Source: Candidatus Merdivicinus faecavium
Lineage (GTDB): Bacteria > Bacillota > Clostridia > Oscillospirales > Ruminococcaceae
Direction of reading: 5' to 3'
DNA: 53,768 bases
Assembly: GCA_018716285.1 (NCBI GenBank)
Contig: DVKD01000026.1
Span: 1 to 53,768, forward strand
Shown here: in pieces, positions 51,740 to 53,768 of the stretch
Layout of the letters: every line of letters begins with the position of its first letter
Numbering within the stretch: position 1 is the first letter of the stretch
The notes under the pieces: model-generated
What the model was told of the DNA's origin: nothing
Seen by the model: the letters and a program-made list of their open reading frames with translations, nothing else
The model's database searches: none
Program-made: the position numbers and the translations under genes

Positions 51740-51791
51740 ATTATAGCATGCGCTTCTTTACATTGCTGTGACTGAGTCACTGACCCTGTCA
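51740..51791 (-). promoter_or_regulatory. promoter and tandem operator of the redox operon
   Basis: TATAAT with extended TGC (51745-51740) has only a weak CAGCAA at the -35 position. Immediately upstream lie two copies of TGAC-N3-GTCA: TGACTGAGTCA (51769-51779) and TGACCCTGTCA (51781-51791), 12 bases apart. Their position suits an activator; the regulator is unknown. Confidence 0.7.
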
Positions 51792-51796
51792 CAAAA

Positions 51797-51830
51797 CAAG
51801 AGCTCCTGCTTGATCCGGCAGGAGCTCTTG
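51797..51830 (-). terminator. terminator of the CoA-disulfide reductase-like gene
   Basis: CAAGAGCTCCTGC (51797-51809) pairs perfectly with GCAGGAGCTCTTG (51818-51830); TTTTG follows on the minus strand. It is about 140 bases beyond the gene's stop. Confidence 0.82.
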
Positions 51831-51897
51831 CATGATCGGGAAAGCGGCTTTCCCGTCAAAATTCCGCTATCCATAAGCCGCAGCCGGCTTTTCATGA

Positions 51898-51926
51898 TTG
51901 CACTTTCCCCCGGGCCGTGCTACAAT
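51898..51926 (+). promoter_or_regulatory. strong promoter reading antisense into the oxidoreductase gene
   Basis: TTGCAC (51898-51903), 17-base spacer, TACAAT (51921-51926) with the extended TGC element. The only sequence downstream is the antisense of the oxidoreductase gene, so it may drive an antisense RNA or be a relic. Confidence 0.6.
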
Positions 51927-51965
51927 GTCGATAGGGAACATCCATCTATAGGAAATCCCTTCCCG

Positions 51966-53636
51966 CTACCTGCATTCCGTGCAGATATATTCGGGCACCG
52001 TGCGCTCATGGGTCACCGATTCATAGAGCCGCCAGCCTCCCGCGAGGTTGTAGCAGTCGTAGCCGTTCCCCGCAAGGATCCGGCAGGCGATGTAGGAGCG
52101 GAGGCCGGAGTGGCAGTGGACGTAAACCGGCTTATCTTTGGGGAGCCGGTGCAGGTTTTCGCGGAGGGAATCCAGCGGGATATGGAGAAATCCGTCGATC
52201 ATTCCGCGCGCTACCTCTGTGCTGGTGCGCACATCCAGCAGGGTCGCGCTGCCGTCCCGGGGAAGATTCTCTACATCGTGCCAGAAGAACTGCTTCAGCT
52301 TCCCGGAAATCACGTTCTCCGCAACGAATCCCGCCATATTGACAGGGTCCTTTGCCGAACCGAACGGCGGCGCGTAGCAAAGCTCCAGGCCGGCCAGATC
52401 GGTCACCTTTGCGCCGAAGCGAATGGCGGCTGCCAGGACATCCATGCGCTTGTCGACGCCGTCAAAGCCGACGATCTGCGCCCCGATCAGCCTGAGGGTC
52501 GCTTTCTCCCACAGCACCTTGATCGACATATTGGACGCGCCCGGGTAATAGGAGGCGTGAGACCCGGAATAGGTGTACGTTTTGTCATACGCGATTCCGG
52601 CGGACTTTGCGCTCTTCTCGTTCAGCCCCGTTGTGGCGACCGTCATGTCAAAGAGCTTCAGGACAGATGAGCCTTGCGTCCCGGTGTAAACGCTGTCATA
52701 GCCGGCGATGTTGTCGGCCGCGATGCGCCCCTGCTTGTTGGCGGGGCCTGCAAGCGGGATGAAAGCGGGGGCATTGGTGATAAAGTCCCTGACCTCCACA
52801 GCGTCGCCGACCGCGTAAATGTGCGGGAGATTGGTTCTCATGCCGCTGTCCACGACGATGCTCCCGCGGGGATTCAGATGGATCCCGCAGGCCTTGGCGA
52901 GGGCGGTCTCCGGGCGGACCCCGACCGACAGGATGACCAGGTCCGCCGGGATTTCCCCGCGCTGCAGAACCACGGTGTGGTCCCGGATCGCCGTTACACC
53001 GTTTTGCAGGTAGAGCGCGATCCCTTTCTGTTTGAGATACCGGTGTACATCTGCGGCCATATCAAAGTCCAGGGAGGCGATCAGGTGATCGGAGAGTTCC
53101 ACAACAGACACATCCAGCCCGGCTTCGGCGAGATTTTCCGCCATCTCCACCCCGATATAGCCGCCGCCGATCACGACCGCCGATTTCGGCTTGGCGGTAT
53201 CGAGATAGCCTTTGATTTTCAGCGTGTCCGGGATATTGCGGAGCGTAAAGACATAATCGCTCTCAGCGCCCTCCATCTTCGGCCTGACCGGCTCGGCGCC
53301 GGGGGATAGGATCAGATTGTCGTAGCTTTCCTCGTAGGTTTCGCCCGTGCGAAGGTTTTTGACCGTTACGGTTTTGGCTTCGGGATCGATTTTTACCGCC
53401 TCATTGCAGACGCGCACGTCGATGCGGAACCTGGACCGGAAGCTTTCCGGCGTCTGAAGGGTCAGATGATCCCGGTTGGTGATGGCGCCGCCGATGTAAT
53501 ACGGCAGGCCGCAGTTTGCGAACGAGACGTATTCGCCTCTTTCCAAAATAACGATCTCCGCGGTTTCATCCAGCCGTCTCAGTCTCGCGGCAGCGGAGGC
53601 GCCGCCGGCGACACCGCCGATAATGATTGTTTTCAT
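51966..53636 (-). CDS. CoA-disulfide reductase-like flavoprotein with C-terminal rhodanese
   Basis: A 556-residue FAD/NAD(P) oxidoreductase fused to a rhodanese domain. FAD fold: IIIGGVAGGASAAARLRRL (about 4-22). Redox Cys42 in VSFANCGLPYYIGG is the single active-site Cys of CoA-disulfide/NADH-peroxidase-type enzymes. The NAD fold is VVIGGGYIGVEMAENLAEAG and the second FAD block IYAVGDAVEVRDF; the dimerisation domain follows to about 455. The rhodanese (about 460-545) has its Cys at 508 in VYVHCHSGLRS, and the extreme C-terminus has YICTECR. Such fusions reduce CoA persulfide or polysulfide. Start MKTIIIGG at 53636 with AAAGGA 12 bases ahead; ATG 53648 is possible. It has its own terminator. 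Confidence 0.92.
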   Translation of the reverse strand: MKTIIIGGVAGGASAAARLRRLDETAEIVILERGEYVSFANCGLPYYIGGAITNRDHLTLQTPESFRSRFRIDVRVCNEAVKIDPEAKTVTVKNLRTGETYEESYDNLILSPGAEPVRPKMEGAESDYVFTLRNIPDTLKIKGYLDTAKPKSAVVIGGGYIGVEMAENLAEAGLDVSVVELSDHLIASLDFDMAADVHRYLKQKGIALYLQNGVTAIRDHTVVLQRGEIPADLVILSVGVRPETALAKACGIHLNPRGSIVVDSGMRTNLPHIYAVGDAVEVRDFITNAPAFIPLAGPANKQGRIAADNIAGYDSVYTGTQGSSVLKLFDMTVATTGLNEKSAKSAGIAYDKTYTYSGSHASYYPGASNMSIKVLWEKATLRLIGAQIVGFDGVDKRMDVLAAAIRFGAKVTDLAGLELCYAPPFGSAKDPVNMAGFVAENVISGKLKQFFWHDVENLPRDGSATLLDVRTSTEVARGMIDGFLHIPLDSLRENLHRLPKDKPVYVHCHSGLRSYIACRILAGNGYDCYNLAGGWRLYESVTHERTVPEYICTECR

Positions 53637-53704
53637 ACGTATGACCATTCCTTTCCGCTGCGCTTCAAGGCACCAAAGGGGATGAAACCCGGAACCTCTA
53701 ACGC

Positions 53705-53768
53705 AACAAGTCATTATTTGTTAGAATATACTTGAGGGAGCAGGCACACTACAGAACACGTGGAGGTG
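53705..53768 (+). promoter_or_regulatory. intergenic region with operator-like repeat and ribosome site at window end
   Basis: AACAA (53705-53709) and TTGTT (53718-53722) form an inverted repeat with 8-base spacing, followed by TATACT (53727-53732). The window ends GTGGAGGTG, a ribosome site, so a plus-strand gene probably starts just outside and is divergent from the oxidoreductase gene. Confidence 0.5.

Noticed and set aside
51768-52670. 300-codon plus-strand open frame after the orphan promoter
   Set aside because: It is antisense to the flavoprotein gene's rhodanese end and has no protein-like features, so only an antisense RNA remains possible.

Overview
The window looks like a chromosomal piece of a high-GC, anaerobic gut Clostridia, most like the Oscillospiraceae/Ruminococcaceae. 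This rests on strong GGAGG ribosome sites, TTG and GTG starts, paired type I and type III glutamine synthetases with an ANTAR regulator, LplB/YtcP-type sugar permeases without their own ATPase, membrane-anchored AraC regulators, and a VTC/DUF4956/Cthe_2159 cluster. The lineage is an inference; no rRNA, tRNA, CRISPR array or full insertion sequence was found.

Layout. 1-12.5 kb: nitrogen assimilation. A pyrG 5' fragment, an ANTAR regulator with a degenerate receiver, and glnA lie on the minus strand. Type III glutamine synthetase, an asparagine synthase-like amidotransferase and both glutamate synthase subunits lie on the plus strand. Both glutamine synthetase genes have strong promoters and structured leaders. 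12.5-14.3 kb: an island of hairpins and a secreted transglutaminase-like protein with cell-wall-binding repeats. 14.4-20.5 kb: a membrane AraC regulator divergent from a solute-binding protein and two permeases, with operator-like repeats between them. 20.5-24.3 kb: a nucleotide-sugar dehydratase, a Gfo/Idh/MocA oxidoreductase with a MITE-like element in its leader, and a UroD-family protein.

24.4-33.6 kb: a small membrane protein; a 79-residue orphan gene and a broken MATE transporter, each preceded by a copy of the same covarying RNA hairpin; a two-component system; then a divergent VTC-domain, DUF4956 and Cthe_2159-like lipoprotein operon. A convergent pair encodes a lipoprotein and a BspA-like surface protein interrupted by a frameshift at a C7 tract. 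33.7-45 kb: GH29 fucosidase, a nitroreductase/MarR pair, and a second sugar-uptake operon (AraC regulator, solute-binding protein, two permeases, GH31 glycosidase). 45-49.6 kb: MarR plus a heterodimeric ABC exporter behind a structured leader. 49.6-53.7 kb: a thiol/sulfur redox island (rhodanese, CcdA, TlpA-like, peroxiredoxin, and a CoA-disulfide-reductase-like flavoprotein fused to rhodanese).

How it fits together. Glutamine synthetases and GOGAT form the ammonia-assimilation cycle, and the ANTAR protein is the obvious candidate for controlling the attenuator-like leaders. The two glycan loci share one architecture: a transmembrane AraC sensor, operator repeats spaced 20-22 bp, and a hairpin between binding-protein and permease genes. 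The most unusual items are the twin hairpins of the 79-aa/MATE locus, the C7 frameshift, the poly-G tract at a permease ribosome site, the MITE in a leader, and the tandem operators of the redox operon.
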